Origin: Clostridiaceae bacterium
Lineage (GTDB): Bacteria > Bacillota > Clostridia > Oscillospirales > Butyricicoccaceae
DNA length: 64,000 nucleotides
Reading direction: 5' to 3'
Assembly: GCA_018383195.1 (NCBI GenBank)
Contig: JAGZOP010000003.1
Location: 1-64,000 of the forward strand
The notes beneath the pieces are model-generated. The model was not told where the DNA came from, did no database searches, and saw only the letters and a list, made by a program, of their open reading frames with translations. The position numbers and the translations under genes were made by a program. This document shows, piece after piece, positions 25,874 through 34,230 of this stretch. Positions within the stretch are counted from its first letter, which is position 1, and each line of letters opens with the position of its first letter.

Positions 25874-26806
25874 TTACTTTGCCATGGATGCAACTTCTGC
25901 TGCGAAGTCGTCAACCTTCTTCTCGATGCCTTCGCCCTTTTCAAAACGGGTGAACTTCACGAGCTTGATCTCGCCGCCCAGTTCCTTTGCAACAGCTGCG
26001 ATGTGCTGCTCAACGGAAACCTTGTTCTCCTTAACGAAAGCCTGCTGCAGGAGGCAGTTCTCCTCGTAGTACTTGCCGATACGGCCGTCTACCATCTTGT
26101 GGATGATCTGCTCCGGCTTCGGCTTTGCAGCGGTCTTGTTCTCTTCGAGCGCCTGAATGAGCAGGATTTCCTTCTCCTTCGCCAGGGTTGCCTCGTCTAC
26201 ATCGGACTTGTCCATGAACGCCGGGTTCATTGCAGCAGCCTGCATGCCGATGTCCTTGCCCAGCTCGAGAACGGTTGCGTTGCCCTTCAGGTTGTCGGAA
26301 ACTTCCAGACCAACCAGAACGCCGATTACGCCGCCCATGTGGGTGTAGGATACGTTTACGGTGGACTCGTCGTAACGAACGAAACGGCGCAGCTGAATGT
26401 TCTCGCCGATGGTCAGAACCTTCTCCTGCAGTGCAGCCTCAACGGTCAGGTCGCCCATCTTGCAAGCCTTGAGCGCGTCAACGTCAGCCGGATTCTCCTG
26501 CATGACAACGTCAGCCAGATCGGATACAAACTTCTGGAAATCTGCATTCTTTGCAACGAAGTCGGTCTCGGAGTTTACTTCGATCATGCCGGCTACGCCG
26601 CACTCAGCGCAAACCTTTGCACAAACCATACCTTCTGCAGCGATGCGGCCAGCCTTCTTTGCAGCCTTAGCCAGACCCTTCTCGCGCAGCAGCTCAACAG
26701 CCTTGTCGAAATCGCCGTCTGCTTCCTGGAGTGCCTTCTTGCAGTCCATCATGCCTACGCTGGTCATTTCGCGCAGCTTCTTTACGTCAGCAGCAGTAAA
26801 AGCCAT
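25874..26806 (-). CDS. tsf: Translation elongation factor Ts
   Basis: 310 residues from the ATG at 26806 (TGGAGGAATATAAA ahead). The N-terminal UBA-like domain contains VKKLREMTSVGMMDCKKAL, and the core TDFVAKN motif (SETDFVAKNADFQ, about 79-91) contacts EF-Tu. EF-Ts recharges EF-Tu with GTP. Second gene of rpsB-tsf; the two are separated by a GAGTG inverted repeat. Confidence 0.97.
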   Translation of the reverse strand: MAFTAADVKKLREMTSVGMMDCKKALQEADGDFDKAVELLREKGLAKAAKKAGRIAAEGMVCAKVCAECGVAGMIEVNSETDFVAKNADFQKFVSDLADVVMQENPADVDALKACKMGDLTVEAALQEKVLTIGENIQLRRFVRYDESTVNVSYTHMGGVIGVLVGLEVSDNLKGNATVLELGKDIGMQAAAMNPAFMDKSDVDEATLAKEKEILLIQALEENKTAAKPKPEQIIHKMVDGRIGKYYEENCLLQQAFVKENKVSVEQHIAAVAKELGGEIKLVKFTRFEKGEGIEKKVDDFAAEVASMAK

Positions 26807-26834
26807 TTTATATTCCTCCAAACATTAAATAAAA

Positions 26835-26900
26835 AAGAGTGGAAAGTGAAGAGTGGAGAGTGAGGATTTCTCAACTCTGCACTCTCAACTCTTCACTCTT
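26835..26900. repeat. GAGTG-type long inverted repeat, copy 2
   Basis: AAGAGTGGAAAGTGAAGAGTGG on the left and CTCTCAACTCTTCACTCTT on the right form a long imperfect hairpin in the rpsB-tsf spacer. Same family as 11769-11867. Lying inside an operon, it may affect the ratio of S2 to EF-Ts. Confidence 0.75.
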
Positions 26901-26937
26901 TTATGAATTCTAAGAAATCAGATGCGATAAACTCGAA

Positions 26938-27663
26938 TTACTCAGCCTTAGCTTCTTCCTTCGCCTCGACCTCGAGCTGCTCGCCCTGCTTGCCCTCGAT
27001 GACAGCGTTTGCCATGGTCTGGGAGATCAGCTTGATTGCGCGGATTGCGTCGTCGTTGCCCGGGATCACGTAGTCGATCTCGTCCGGATCGCAGTTGGTG
27101 TCAACGATTGCAACAACCGGGATACCCAGCTTGCGCGCCTCAGCGATTGCGTTCTTCTCCTTGCGGGGATCTACAACGAACATTGCGCCCGGCAGCTTCT
27201 TCATATCCTTAACGCCGCCGAGGTACTTCTCGAGCTTTGCAATCTCGAGCTGAAGCTTGATAACTTCCTTCTTCGGGAGCAGATCGAAGGTGCCGTCTTC
27301 CTGCATCTTCTTGAGCTGGTTCAGACGAGCGATACGGGTACGCATGGTCTTGAAGTTGGTCAGCATGCCGCCCAGCCAACGAGCGTTCACGTAGAACTGA
27401 CCAGCGCGCTCAGCCTCTTCCTTGATTGCGTCCTGCGCCTGCTTCTTGGTGCCGACGAACAGAACGGACTCACCTGCTGCAGCGATGTCGCGAACGAAGA
27501 AGTAAGCCTCCTCCAGCTTCTTAACGGTCTTCTGCAGGTCGATGATGTAGATGCCGTTGCGCTCGGTGAAGATGTACGGAGCCATCTTCGGATTCCAACG
27601 ACGGGTCTGATGGCCGAAGTGTACGCCGGCCTCCAGCAGCTGCTTCATAGAAATTACTGCCAT
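26938..27663 (-). CDS. rpsB: 30S ribosomal protein S2
   Basis: 241 residues from the ATG at 27663 (AAGGAGGAAAATTTATC ahead). MKQLLEAGVHFGHQTRRWNPKMAPYIF is the universal S2 opening, then FVGTKKQAQ and a final acidic tail rich in Glu and Ala. First gene of rpsB-tsf, with an obvious promoter and a structured leader upstream. Confidence 0.97.
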   Translation of the reverse strand: MAVISMKQLLEAGVHFGHQTRRWNPKMAPYIFTERNGIYIIDLQKTVKKLEEAYFFVRDIAAAGESVLFVGTKKQAQDAIKEEAERAGQFYVNARWLGGMLTNFKTMRTRIARLNQLKKMQEDGTFDLLPKKEVIKLQLEIAKLEKYLGGVKDMKKLPGAMFVVDPRKEKNAIAEARKLGIPVVAIVDTNCDPDEIDYVIPGNDDAIRAIKLISQTMANAVIEGKQGEQLEVEAKEEAKAE

Positions 27664-27692
27664 GATAAATTTTCCTCCTTGGTTTTTACCTC

Positions 27693-27754
27693 CATCCCGG
27701 GTCATCTGTCAGGCGGCAGCTTTTTGAGCCACCCGCCGCTCGCATCACGGGATG
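27693..27754 (-). promoter_or_regulatory. Structured rpsB leader (candidate autoregulatory RNA)
   Basis: The transcribed leader closes with CATCCCG/CGGGATG (27748-27754 with 27693-27699) around a GC-rich hairpin (GGCGG with CCGCC) and single-stranded purine runs. Position and fold fit an S2-binding leader; I did not match it to a named family. Confidence 0.45.
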
Positions 27755-27776
27755 TGTGTAATATTCATGCTCTGAT

Positions 27777-27805
27777 ATTTTATCACGCGCGCATGAGATT
27801 GTCAA
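27777..27805 (-). promoter_or_regulatory. Promoter of rpsB-tsf
   Basis: Read leftward: TTGACA (27805-27800), 17-bp spacer, TAAAAT (27782-27777). Confidence 0.75.
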
Positions 27806-27877
27806 AGAAAATCTGCGGTTTTTTACAAAAATAGCGCAGAAATTTGCGTTCCTTCTGCGGAGAAAATTATGCACTTT

Positions 27878-28168
27878 TCAGATGCCGGGCATGCGCCATT
27901 TTTTCCGCTCCCGGTGCGGGAACGGATGGTCGTGCCGCACGAGGATAATATCGTCCCCGATTTTGTCAATGCATTCCCATGGAATAATAAAATCCTCCGC
28001 ACGGCCAAACAGTCCGAAAAAACGGCAGCGCCCGGGGACGATGAGCGCCACCACTCTGCCGCACAGGATGTCGATTTCCACGTCCCCGACAAACCCGAGC
28101 CGACATCCGTCGCACAGGTTGATGACTTCCTTGCACCGCAGGTCTGCAATACGGCAGTTAGACGGCAT
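27878..28168 (-). CDS. YlmC/YmxH-type sporulation protein (PRC-barrel)
   Basis: 96 residues. IADLRCKEVINLCDGCRLGFVGDVEID, then GRVVALIVPGRCRFFGLFGRAEDFIIPWECIDKIGDDIILV, matches the YlmC/YmxH family of endospore formers closely. These small PRC-barrel proteins are expressed around sporulation; the biochemical role is unclear. Its presence supports a spore-forming ancestry. It is followed by the deacetylase gene in divergent sense terms only; both are on the minus strand with a 25-bp gap. Confidence 0.88.
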   Translation of the reverse strand: MPSNCRIADLRCKEVINLCDGCRLGFVGDVEIDILCGRVVALIVPGRCRFFGLFGRAEDFIIPWECIDKIGDDIILVRHDHPFPHRERKKWRMPGI

Positions 28169-28193
28169 GGAACACCTCCAAATCCGCAGATTT

Positions 28194-29072
28194 TCATTCT
28201 CCGAGTATCTTTCCCAAAAAGCGTTCGGCGCTTACGCCCGCTGGACGGTTATAACGTCCGAGCCGGTACAGGCAGTCCGCATCACCGCGCCGCAGGGTAT
28301 TGACGCGCTCCTCGCAGCCCAAGGTACACAGAAACCCCAAGCTTTTGATGACCTCCTCGCTTTCGCGGCTGCACGCGCCATAGGGATAGGTGTAGCAGAT
28401 GGGCGTAGGCACGCCGCCCTCGATGAGCAGCTTTTGGGTGCGTTCGGTGTCCTCGACGAGCAGGGCGCGGTAGCTTTCCAGACTTTCGCCGCGCATGCGC
28501 AGAGCGCCCTTGCGTGCATCGTTTTCATGCAGGTCATAGGAATGGTTCTGGATTTCAAATACGCCGTCCGTACTGATTTCGCGCAGCCGGTCGAGCGTTA
28601 GGTAGGACCAGTAGGCGTTTTCCTGCCCGCTTTCGGTATACTGCTCGGTTTCCTTGCCGATGACCGAGATCACTGCACGCATCCCGTGTTTTTTGAGCAG
28701 TGGATAGGCGTACAGATAATTATTATAATGCCCATCATCGAAGGTAATCATAACAGGCTTTTCGGGAAGTTCGCCCAGTTCATCTACATAGCGTACCAGA
28801 TCTGCGACGGTCACGGTTTCATATCCATGAGATTCCAGATAATTGAGATCCGCTTCCAAGGCGGATGGGCTGATGACATACTTTCCCGCCTGCGCCTGAT
28901 CTTTGAGCACGCTGTGATACATGATGATAGGCAGCTTGACCGATTCGCCGGCGAATGCTGTGGATACCGCATGGGGTTCTGCCACATCCTGATGGATAAC
29001 CGCATTGTTGGCGGCAAAGATCACACCAAATACCATGCAGGTCAGCGTCATCTGCAAAAGTGTCTTTTTCAT
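28194..29072 (-). CDS. Secreted polysaccharide deacetylase (NodB-type)
   Basis: 292 residues from the ATG at 29072 (GGAGGGAGCAG ahead); upstream in-frame sequence belongs to the repeat DNA and is not coding. Signal anchor MKKTLLQMTLTCMVFGVIFAANN. NodB core: LPIIMYHSVL, VMITFDDGHYNNYLYA (catalytic Asp pair), FEIQNHSYDLH (metal His) and CYTYPYGACSRES. It likely deacetylates cell-wall or extracellular glycans. Confidence 0.9.
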   Translation of the reverse strand: MKKTLLQMTLTCMVFGVIFAANNAVIHQDVAEPHAVSTAFAGESVKLPIIMYHSVLKDQAQAGKYVISPSALEADLNYLESHGYETVTVADLVRYVDELGELPEKPVMITFDDGHYNNYLYAYPLLKKHGMRAVISVIGKETEQYTESGQENAYWSYLTLDRLREISTDGVFEIQNHSYDLHENDARKGALRMRGESLESYRALLVEDTERTQKLLIEGGVPTPICYTYPYGACSRESEEVIKSLGFLCTLGCEERVNTLRRGDADCLYRLGRYNRPAGVSAERFLGKILGE

Positions 29073-29145
29073 CCTGCTCCCTCCCTTTCCAAGCGCGTAT
29101 GGAAAAATATATGCAGGGAGAGCGGAAGGTAGAAGCAGGGAGAGG

Positions 29146-29245
29146 GTGCGTGGCTGCCCGCGGAGAATGGGTGCCTGTCTTCGGCATGTACTTTTCCGGC
29201 AGCGTGGCTGAGCCAAGGCTGCCGCTGACCAGTCCGCAGGACTGT
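29146..29245 (+). repeat. Structured intergenic repeat, copy C
   Basis: GTGCGTGGCTGCCCGCGG, then CATGTACTTTTCCGGC, hairpin 1 (CGGCAGC with GCTGCCG, inner TGGC-TGA-GCCA), hairpin 2 (CAGTCC-GCA-GGACTG). Direct tandem with copy D, period 118 bp, between the deacetylase gene and moaA. Confidence 0.85.
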
Positions 29246-29263
29246 AACTGGTGTGGGGAGAGG

Positions 29264-29365
29264 GTGCGTGGCTGCCCGCGGAGAATGGGTGTTTGTCTGG
29301 GGCATGTACCTTTCCGGCAGCGTGGCTGCGCCAAGGCTGCCGCTGAACAGTCCGCAGGACTGTTC
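29264..29365 (+). repeat. Structured intergenic repeat, copy D
   Basis: Nearly identical to copy C; hairpin 2 (GAACAGTCC-GCA-GGACTGTTC) is one base-pair step more perfect. Its right end runs into the moaA stop codon (TGA, read as TCA at 29364-29366), so the element is inserted flush with the end of that gene. Confidence 0.85.
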
Positions 29366-30308
29366 AGCCCCCAATCTGGGTCATGCTTCTGGTGATGAAC
29401 TGACCTTCGGTCAGATGATGGCGGGAGGGTTTCCGGCGCACGGCTTCTCGGATACATGTCTGGAGTGCATGCGGGTCATGCAGCAGAGGACGCAAATCGG
29501 TTTCTGTATCGGCGTGCAGACAGGCGCGCAGTTTGCCGTCTGCGGTGATGCGGATGCGGTTGCAGGATTCACAGAAGCTACAGCTCATCGGGGTAATCAG
29601 TCCGACACGCCCGGGTGCGTCCGGCAGACGATAATAGATTGCCGGAGCATGCGGTTCGGGGATATCGGGCAGTAATTCGGGCAGTGCGTCCAGTACTGCG
29701 GAAGCGGGCAGGAAATGCGCTTGCGCCCATTCGCTGCACAGACCGGTCGGCATCAGTTCAATGAACCGTACATCAAGAGGATGCTGTTGCGTCAGGGCAG
29801 CAAGGCGAGGAATTTGCGTCTCACTTATGCCGCGAATTAGCACGGCATTGAGCTTTACGCGTTCAAAACCTGCGGAAAGTGCGGCGTTTAGTCCGGCGCG
29901 TGCGGGTGCAAGGTCGCCGCCGGATAGTGCGCGGTAGTCCTCTGCATCGAGCGTATCCAGACTGATGTTGACATGGGTAATGCCCGCTTCGCGCAGCCGC
30001 ACCGCGTCGCGTGCAAGCGTCTGTGCATTGGTAGTCAGCGCCCATGTGTCAATCCCCGGTGTGCGGCAGACACGTGAAAACAGCTCCAAAGCACCCGGGC
30101 GCACGGTCGGCTCGCCGCCGGTAAAACGGATTTTGCGGATGCCTGCATCAGCCAGACCGCGGATTAGCGCAAGGATTTCATCATCGGTCAGGGAATCCCG
30201 CGGCGGGGGCATGCAGTCCTGCGGCATGCAGTAGCGGCAGCGCAGATTGCAGCGGTCGGTCAGTGAAACGCGCGCATATGTAATTTCCCGTGCGAAAGAA
30301 TCGGTCAT
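29364..30308 (-). CDS. moaA: GTP 3',8-cyclase, molybdopterin cofactor synthesis
   Basis: 314 residues. Radical SAM enzyme for the first step of molybdenum cofactor synthesis. N-terminal cluster CNLRCRYC (about 20-27), SAM region FTGGEPTVRPG, and second C-terminal cluster CSFCESCNRIRI with CLH. It ends in the conserved Gly-Gly tail (MTQIGG). The 3' end is fused directly to a structured repeat, which may supply its terminator hairpin. No other moa gene is adjacent. Confidence 0.95.
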   Translation of the reverse strand: MTDSFAREITYARVSLTDRCNLRCRYCMPQDCMPPPRDSLTDDEILALIRGLADAGIRKIRFTGGEPTVRPGALELFSRVCRTPGIDTWALTTNAQTLARDAVRLREAGITHVNISLDTLDAEDYRALSGGDLAPARAGLNAALSAGFERVKLNAVLIRGISETQIPRLAALTQQHPLDVRFIELMPTGLCSEWAQAHFLPASAVLDALPELLPDIPEPHAPAIYYRLPDAPGRVGLITPMSCSFCESCNRIRITADGKLRACLHADTETDLRPLLHDPHALQTCIREAVRRKPSRHHLTEGQFITRSMTQIGG

Positions 30309-30373
30309 GGTATTGCTCCTTCATGGTATTGCTTTTCATTATACGCGATTTTGCGCGGTTTTTCCACAGAGAA

Positions 30374-30400
30374 AATCCCCCGGCGGGATACCGGAGGATT
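30374..30400 (-). terminator. Terminator downstream of the yjbQ-like gene
   Basis: 10-bp stem, 30374-30383 with 30391-30400, complete on the minus strand if one G-U pair is allowed; followed leftward by TTTTC. Confidence 0.5.
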
Positions 30401-30455
30401 AGAATACAGGATATGTGCGGTGAAGCCATGGGAAATGGTGGGGAGTGTGAAGAAG

Positions 30456-30486
30456 AGGGCGCACTGCAAATGCTGCAATGCGCCCT
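30456..30486 (-). terminator. Hairpin just after the yjbQ-like gene
   Basis: AGGGCGCA...TGCGCCCT stem with an inner TGCA/TGCA step, 30456-30486, 13 bp beyond the stop. The T-tract is weak, so it may act as a 3' stabiliser in front of the next hairpin. Confidence 0.45.
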
Positions 30487-30499
30487 GATAAAATACACT

Positions 30500-30952
30500 T
30501 TATTCCCCCATGACCTGAAAGACCACATCGCGCACACGGTTGCGTGTGTCGCACTCGATGAGGGTCAGGTTCTGCCACGGACCGATGGTCAGCTTGCCGT
30601 TTACAAACGGGATGGTGATAAACGGGCTGAGCAGCGCGGCTTTGATATGGGACGAGCCGTTGTCGTCGTGCCAAGTCTCGTGGTGGCGGTAATGGATGAC
30701 GCGGCCGGTCTCGTCTGTGTAGGGAGAGAACACATCCATTGCAGCCTTGAGGTCGTGGTGTACCATGCCGGGTTCAAATTCGAGCGTGGTCAGACCTGCG
30801 ACGCCGCCGGTTGTAAAGCCGGTGATGATGCCGGAGGAGATGTGTTTTTCCTTGCAGGCGCGGGAAACGGCATCCTGAAAGTCACCGGTAATGTCGATCA
30901 TGCCCATATGCGCCTTGGTATGATAGGTTTTGGTTTCGGTATAGACTGCCAT
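30500..30952 (-). CDS. YjbQ/UPF0047 family protein
   Basis: 150 residues from the ATG at 30952. The conserved His-rich region HYRHHETWHDDNGSSHIKAALL (about 95-116) and GTWQ-like IGPWQNLTLIECD identify UPF0047, some members of which show thiamine phosphate synthase activity when overproduced; the physiological role is not settled. It begins one base after the stop of the LtaS-like gene, so the two are co-transcribed. Confidence 0.88.
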   Translation of the reverse strand: MAVYTETKTYHTKAHMGMIDITGDFQDAVSRACKEKHISSGIITGFTTGGVAGLTTLEFEPGMVHHDLKAAMDVFSPYTDETGRVIHYRHHETWHDDNGSSHIKAALLSPFITIPFVNGKLTIGPWQNLTLIECDTRNRVRDVVFQVMGE

Positions 30953-30953
30953 G

Positions 30954-32975
30954 TTATTCCTCCTCAGCGACCTGTGCGGGATTTTCAGAAGAGGGCACTG
31001 CGCTCGCATCCGCTTCGCCGCCCAGCGAGAAGAAGCTGTGCAGGGTATTCTGCGAATCCACGGTATGGTTGATGGTCAAGTCCTGATAATTGCGCAGCAT
31101 GCCGGAGTTTGCAATCGCCTCAGACGGGGTGTGGTATACGCCTTTAAAGTCGTAGATGCCCTTGGCAGAGATGACCGGCCAGGTCTTGCTCTGCTCGAAC
31201 AGATGGCTCTGATAGGGGCTCATCGGCATGTCGAGCGCATCGAGAAGCTGCGGCGCAAGGTAGTTGATGCTGGTGTGCACATCGGTCTTGGCTTCGATAT
31301 CATAGTTTGCCCAGATGAAGAACGGAACCATATATTTTTTCATGCGCTCTTCCGGGTCGACAGACATCGCGGGATTGATCCACTCGTAGAACTCTTCATC
31401 CAGCTTAGGCTGATGGTCGCCAAAGAATACGATTACAGTCGGCTCGTCATAGTTTGCGAAGTATGTAATGAGCTGCTCGAGTGCACGGTCACTCTCGTGC
31501 TGCTCAGAAAGGAACATCTCCGCCTTGGGGAAATTGCCTTCCTGACCGACGATGGAGACAGTCTGCTCATAGCCGTTGCCTTCGCCCTCATAGCCGCCGT
31601 GGTTCTGCATGGTGATGTCAAACAGGAACAGCTTTTCGCCCTCTGCCTTGTTTTCAAAGCGTTTCTGAATCAGCTCGAAGTTATAAGCATCGGACGGATA
31701 CTGACGGTAGTAACCGACATCCGTCATATCCTCGAGGAACATGGTTTCGTCAAAGCCCATCTTGGAATAAACCGCCGGACGGTTCCAGCCTGCGCGCAGA
31801 TACGGATGCATCGCAGAGGTTGTATACCCTTGGTTTTTCAGTACCGAAACCAAGGAATCATATGCGGTGACATTGTCGAAGTAGTGCAGATAAACCATCG
31901 TGTCCGGAATGTACAGGATGGAGTCGCTCGACAGGAACTCAAACTCAGAGTTTGCGGTCTTGGAACCGAAAATAGAGGCGTAAGCGTAGCCGGAGATGGT
32001 GTTGTCATCCGCTCTGAGAGAATCCATGAACGGGGTCACCGGAATATTGGTTTCAAAATCGCCCAGTACGCGCAGATCGCCGTAGGATTCGCTCATGATG
32101 GCAATGATATTCGGCTGTACGCCGTCTGCGGTGCCTTCCTCACGCTCGGCACGCGCGGCAGCCGATTCGTTTGCAATGGTCTCGACCGCCTTTGCGGAAT
32201 AGTATTCCGGAATCTCCATGCCGCTCTTCTGGCACAGCGTTGCCAGTGTGCCGGCAAAATACAGGTCATAGTTGAAAGCGTTGGAGTTGTCCTTATAATA
32301 GTCGCCGTAGCCGACAAACGGCAGGCAAGCAAACAGCGCAACAGATGCGAGTGCCATGCCCTGCTTGAAATGTACGCGGCGTCCAAGACAGTATTCATCG
32401 CCGCCCAGACGGTACAGAGTGACACTCCACAGCAGGAGCAGCAGACCGAGCAGGATGATGTAGCGGTCCGGCGTGTAGTCATAGTTGCCGGCAACCCCAG
32501 CCGCAGTACGGATGGAGGTGATATCCTCAATTCCGATCGGGGTGCCGCGGAACAGCCAGACATAGTGGTTGGCAATGCCGAATACGCCGAAAATGCCGCT
32601 GCCGATGGCAATCGACTTGCGCAGCGAATCCGTGCCCACGTACAGAAGCATGTAGACTGCGGTATGGAACAGGACGTTCAGCAAGCCGATGAATTTCATG
32701 CGGGCATAGAATGCGCCCGAGGACATCAGCGACAGATAAAAATGGGTCAAAAAGCCCATGAAAAACAGCGAAGTCATCCAGCGAATATGCCGCAGACCGC
32801 GCCGCCCGCCGGAGGGAATGAAGCGGCTGACAACGAACAGCGCACAGAAAACCGCAAACGGAATAAAGGTCTGCGTACTGATGATGCGCTCAACAGACAG
32901 GTAATTGAGTAAGACAGCGGTGTAAAGCAGGGATACGATCAGCATCCGGTACTTTTTCCAGAAGTTCTTTTCCAT
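30954..32975 (-). CDS. LtaS-family phosphoglycerol transferase-like sulfatase
   Basis: 673 residues. Five or so N-terminal membrane spans (1-240) and an extracellular alkaline-phosphatase-fold domain. The nucleophile lies in FGSKTANSEFEFLSS (conserved GxxTxxSEFE, Thr about residue 340); metal ligands lie in NIIAIMSESYGD, MQNHGGYE and VIVFFGDHQPKL. It fits polyglycerolphosphate (LTA) synthases and related glycolipid transferases. The acidic tail (AQVAEEE) is outside the domain. A long open frame on the opposite strand is a shadow. Confidence 0.92.
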   Translation of the reverse strand: MEKNFWKKYRMLIVSLLYTAVLLNYLSVERIISTQTFIPFAVFCALFVVSRFIPSGGRRGLRHIRWMTSLFFMGFLTHFYLSLMSSGAFYARMKFIGLLNVLFHTAVYMLLYVGTDSLRKSIAIGSGIFGVFGIANHYVWLFRGTPIGIEDITSIRTAAGVAGNYDYTPDRYIILLGLLLLLWSVTLYRLGGDEYCLGRRVHFKQGMALASVALFACLPFVGYGDYYKDNSNAFNYDLYFAGTLATLCQKSGMEIPEYYSAKAVETIANESAAARAEREEGTADGVQPNIIAIMSESYGDLRVLGDFETNIPVTPFMDSLRADDNTISGYAYASIFGSKTANSEFEFLSSDSILYIPDTMVYLHYFDNVTAYDSLVSVLKNQGYTTSAMHPYLRAGWNRPAVYSKMGFDETMFLEDMTDVGYYRQYPSDAYNFELIQKRFENKAEGEKLFLFDITMQNHGGYEGEGNGYEQTVSIVGQEGNFPKAEMFLSEQHESDRALEQLITYFANYDEPTVIVFFGDHQPKLDEEFYEWINPAMSVDPEERMKKYMVPFFIWANYDIEAKTDVHTSINYLAPQLLDALDMPMSPYQSHLFEQSKTWPVISAKGIYDFKGVYHTPSEAIANSGMLRNYQDLTINHTVDSQNTLHSFFSLGGEADASAVPSSENPAQVAEEE

Positions 32976-33028
32976 ATTTCCCGATTTCCTTTTCGTAAGA
33001 TTTTGGTTCGTTACTCGTTATACCATAA

Positions 33029-33064
33029 AAGCGGGGGAAACTCAACACGTTTCCACCCGCTTTC
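33029..33064 (-). terminator. Terminator of rfbA
   Basis: Stem AAAGCGGG...CCCGCTTT extended by GGAAAC/GTTTCC with one bulge, 33029-33042 with 33050-33064, then TTTT leftward. Confidence 0.6.
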
Positions 33065-33128
33065 ACTGTTTTGTCATAATTTTTGTGCAGCCGTACAAAT
33101 TTACAATTTCTTTACATGGATTTCATTA

Positions 33129-33989
33129 TCACAAACACATCAAATATTGTCCATATAATGTCTGTCCGAGTTTTCCTGCAAGCCGGTGCAGGTCTTCTTC
33201 TCCGATGTAACCGCGCAGATATGCGATCTCTTCAAGGCAGGCGATATAGCGCCCGGTGTGATCCTGTACCTGCTTGACCGCCTGTCCGGCATCGAGCAGG
33301 TTATCGGCAGTGCCGGCATCAAGCCAAGTGAAATCCCGGTCGAGCCGGATGACATGCAGCTGGTCGCGGCGCAGGTATTCGAGATTGACATCTGTGATTT
33401 CCAGTTCGCCCCGTGCCGAGGGTTTGAGGCTGCGCGCGATGTCGATGACCTGATTGTCATAGAAATAGATGCCCGGTATAATGTAGTGCGATTTGGGGAA
33501 ACGCGGTTTTTCCTCGATGGAAAGCGCATTGCCCGCATCGTCAAATTCGACTACGCCGAACGCGCGCGGGTCTTCAACATAATACCCGAATACGGTTGCG
33601 CCCCCGTCTGCATGGCGCGCCGCTCCGCGCAGGATACGGTCCATGTCGAGGCTGTGGAAGATGTTGTCGCCCAGTACGAGACAGACAGAATCGCAGCCGA
33701 TAAAGCGTTCACCCACGAGGAACGCGTCCGCAATTCCGCGCGGCGCCTCCTGCACCTCGTAGGAAATATTGACGCCCCACTGGGAGCCGTTGCCGAGCAG
33801 ACGGTAAAACGGTCCCTCCTCCCCGGGCGGGATGATAATAAGAATCTCGCGGATACCGGCTTCCATCAGCACGGCAAGCGGATAATAGATCATCGGCTTG
33901 TCATAAACCGGAAGGAGCGGTTTGCAGACCGGCCGCGTCATCGGGTACAAACGGGAACCCTTTCCCGCTGCGAGGATGATACCTTTCAT
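33129..33989 (-). CDS. rfbA: Glucose-1-phosphate thymidylyltransferase
   Basis: 286 residues from the ATG at 33989 (CAGGAGAACACGATT ahead). MKGIILAAGKGSRLYPMT is the nucleotide-binding signature, then KPLLPVYDKPMIYYPLAVLMEAGI, VLGDNIF and FVRDFTWLDAGT-like DFTWLDAGTADNLL. It makes dTDP-glucose for rhamnose and related surface sugars. The other rml genes are not in the window. The alternative upstream start has no ribosome site. Confidence 0.95.
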   Translation of the reverse strand: MKGIILAAGKGSRLYPMTRPVCKPLLPVYDKPMIYYPLAVLMEAGIREILIIIPPGEEGPFYRLLGNGSQWGVNISYEVQEAPRGIADAFLVGERFIGCDSVCLVLGDNIFHSLDMDRILRGAARHADGGATVFGYYVEDPRAFGVVEFDDAGNALSIEEKPRFPKSHYIIPGIYFYDNQVIDIARSLKPSARGELEITDVNLEYLRRDQLHVIRLDRDFTWLDAGTADNLLDAGQAVKQVQDHTGRYIACLEEIAYLRGYIGEEDLHRLAGKLGQTLYGQYLMCL

Positions 33990-34193
33990 AATCGTGTTCT
34001 CCTGTTCCGGGGCGCCACGAGACGCCCGTGTCCAAAACTCCCAGAACCGGCGGTCCCGCACTGCGGAAGCCGCCTTTATTATTATAGTATAGTATAACAT
34101 TGCTTTCCAGAGTTGTACAGCATCTATGGGGGATTGTATGTGTGTATATCTACAAAATACAGACGAGAATTGCAGTAAAAGTGCTGAATTTGT

Positions 34194-34225
34194 TCAAAAA
34201 ACAAAACTCTCCGCAAAGCGGAGAG
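34194..34225 (-). terminator. Terminator of rodA
   Basis: 8-bp stem CTCTCCGC/GCGGAGAG (34207-34214 with 34218-34225), with a three-base loop and TTTTGTTTTTT leftward; 5 bp after the rodA stop. Confidence 0.85.
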
Positions 34226-34230
34226 CTGGG

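Noticed and set aside
25745..26863. 372-residue open frame on the plus strand
   Set aside because: Runs antisense through tsf and its terminator; Leu/Val-rich shadow.
29108..29240. CRISPR-like appearance of tandem repeats upstream of the deacetylase gene
   Set aside because: Only two units of about 100 bp with internal hairpins, no short spacers and no cas genes; they are copies of the structured repeat.
30951..32912. 653-residue open frame on the plus strand
   Set aside because: Antisense to the intact LtaS-like gene; the sequence is a low-complexity reverse image, and it has no ribosome site or family match.
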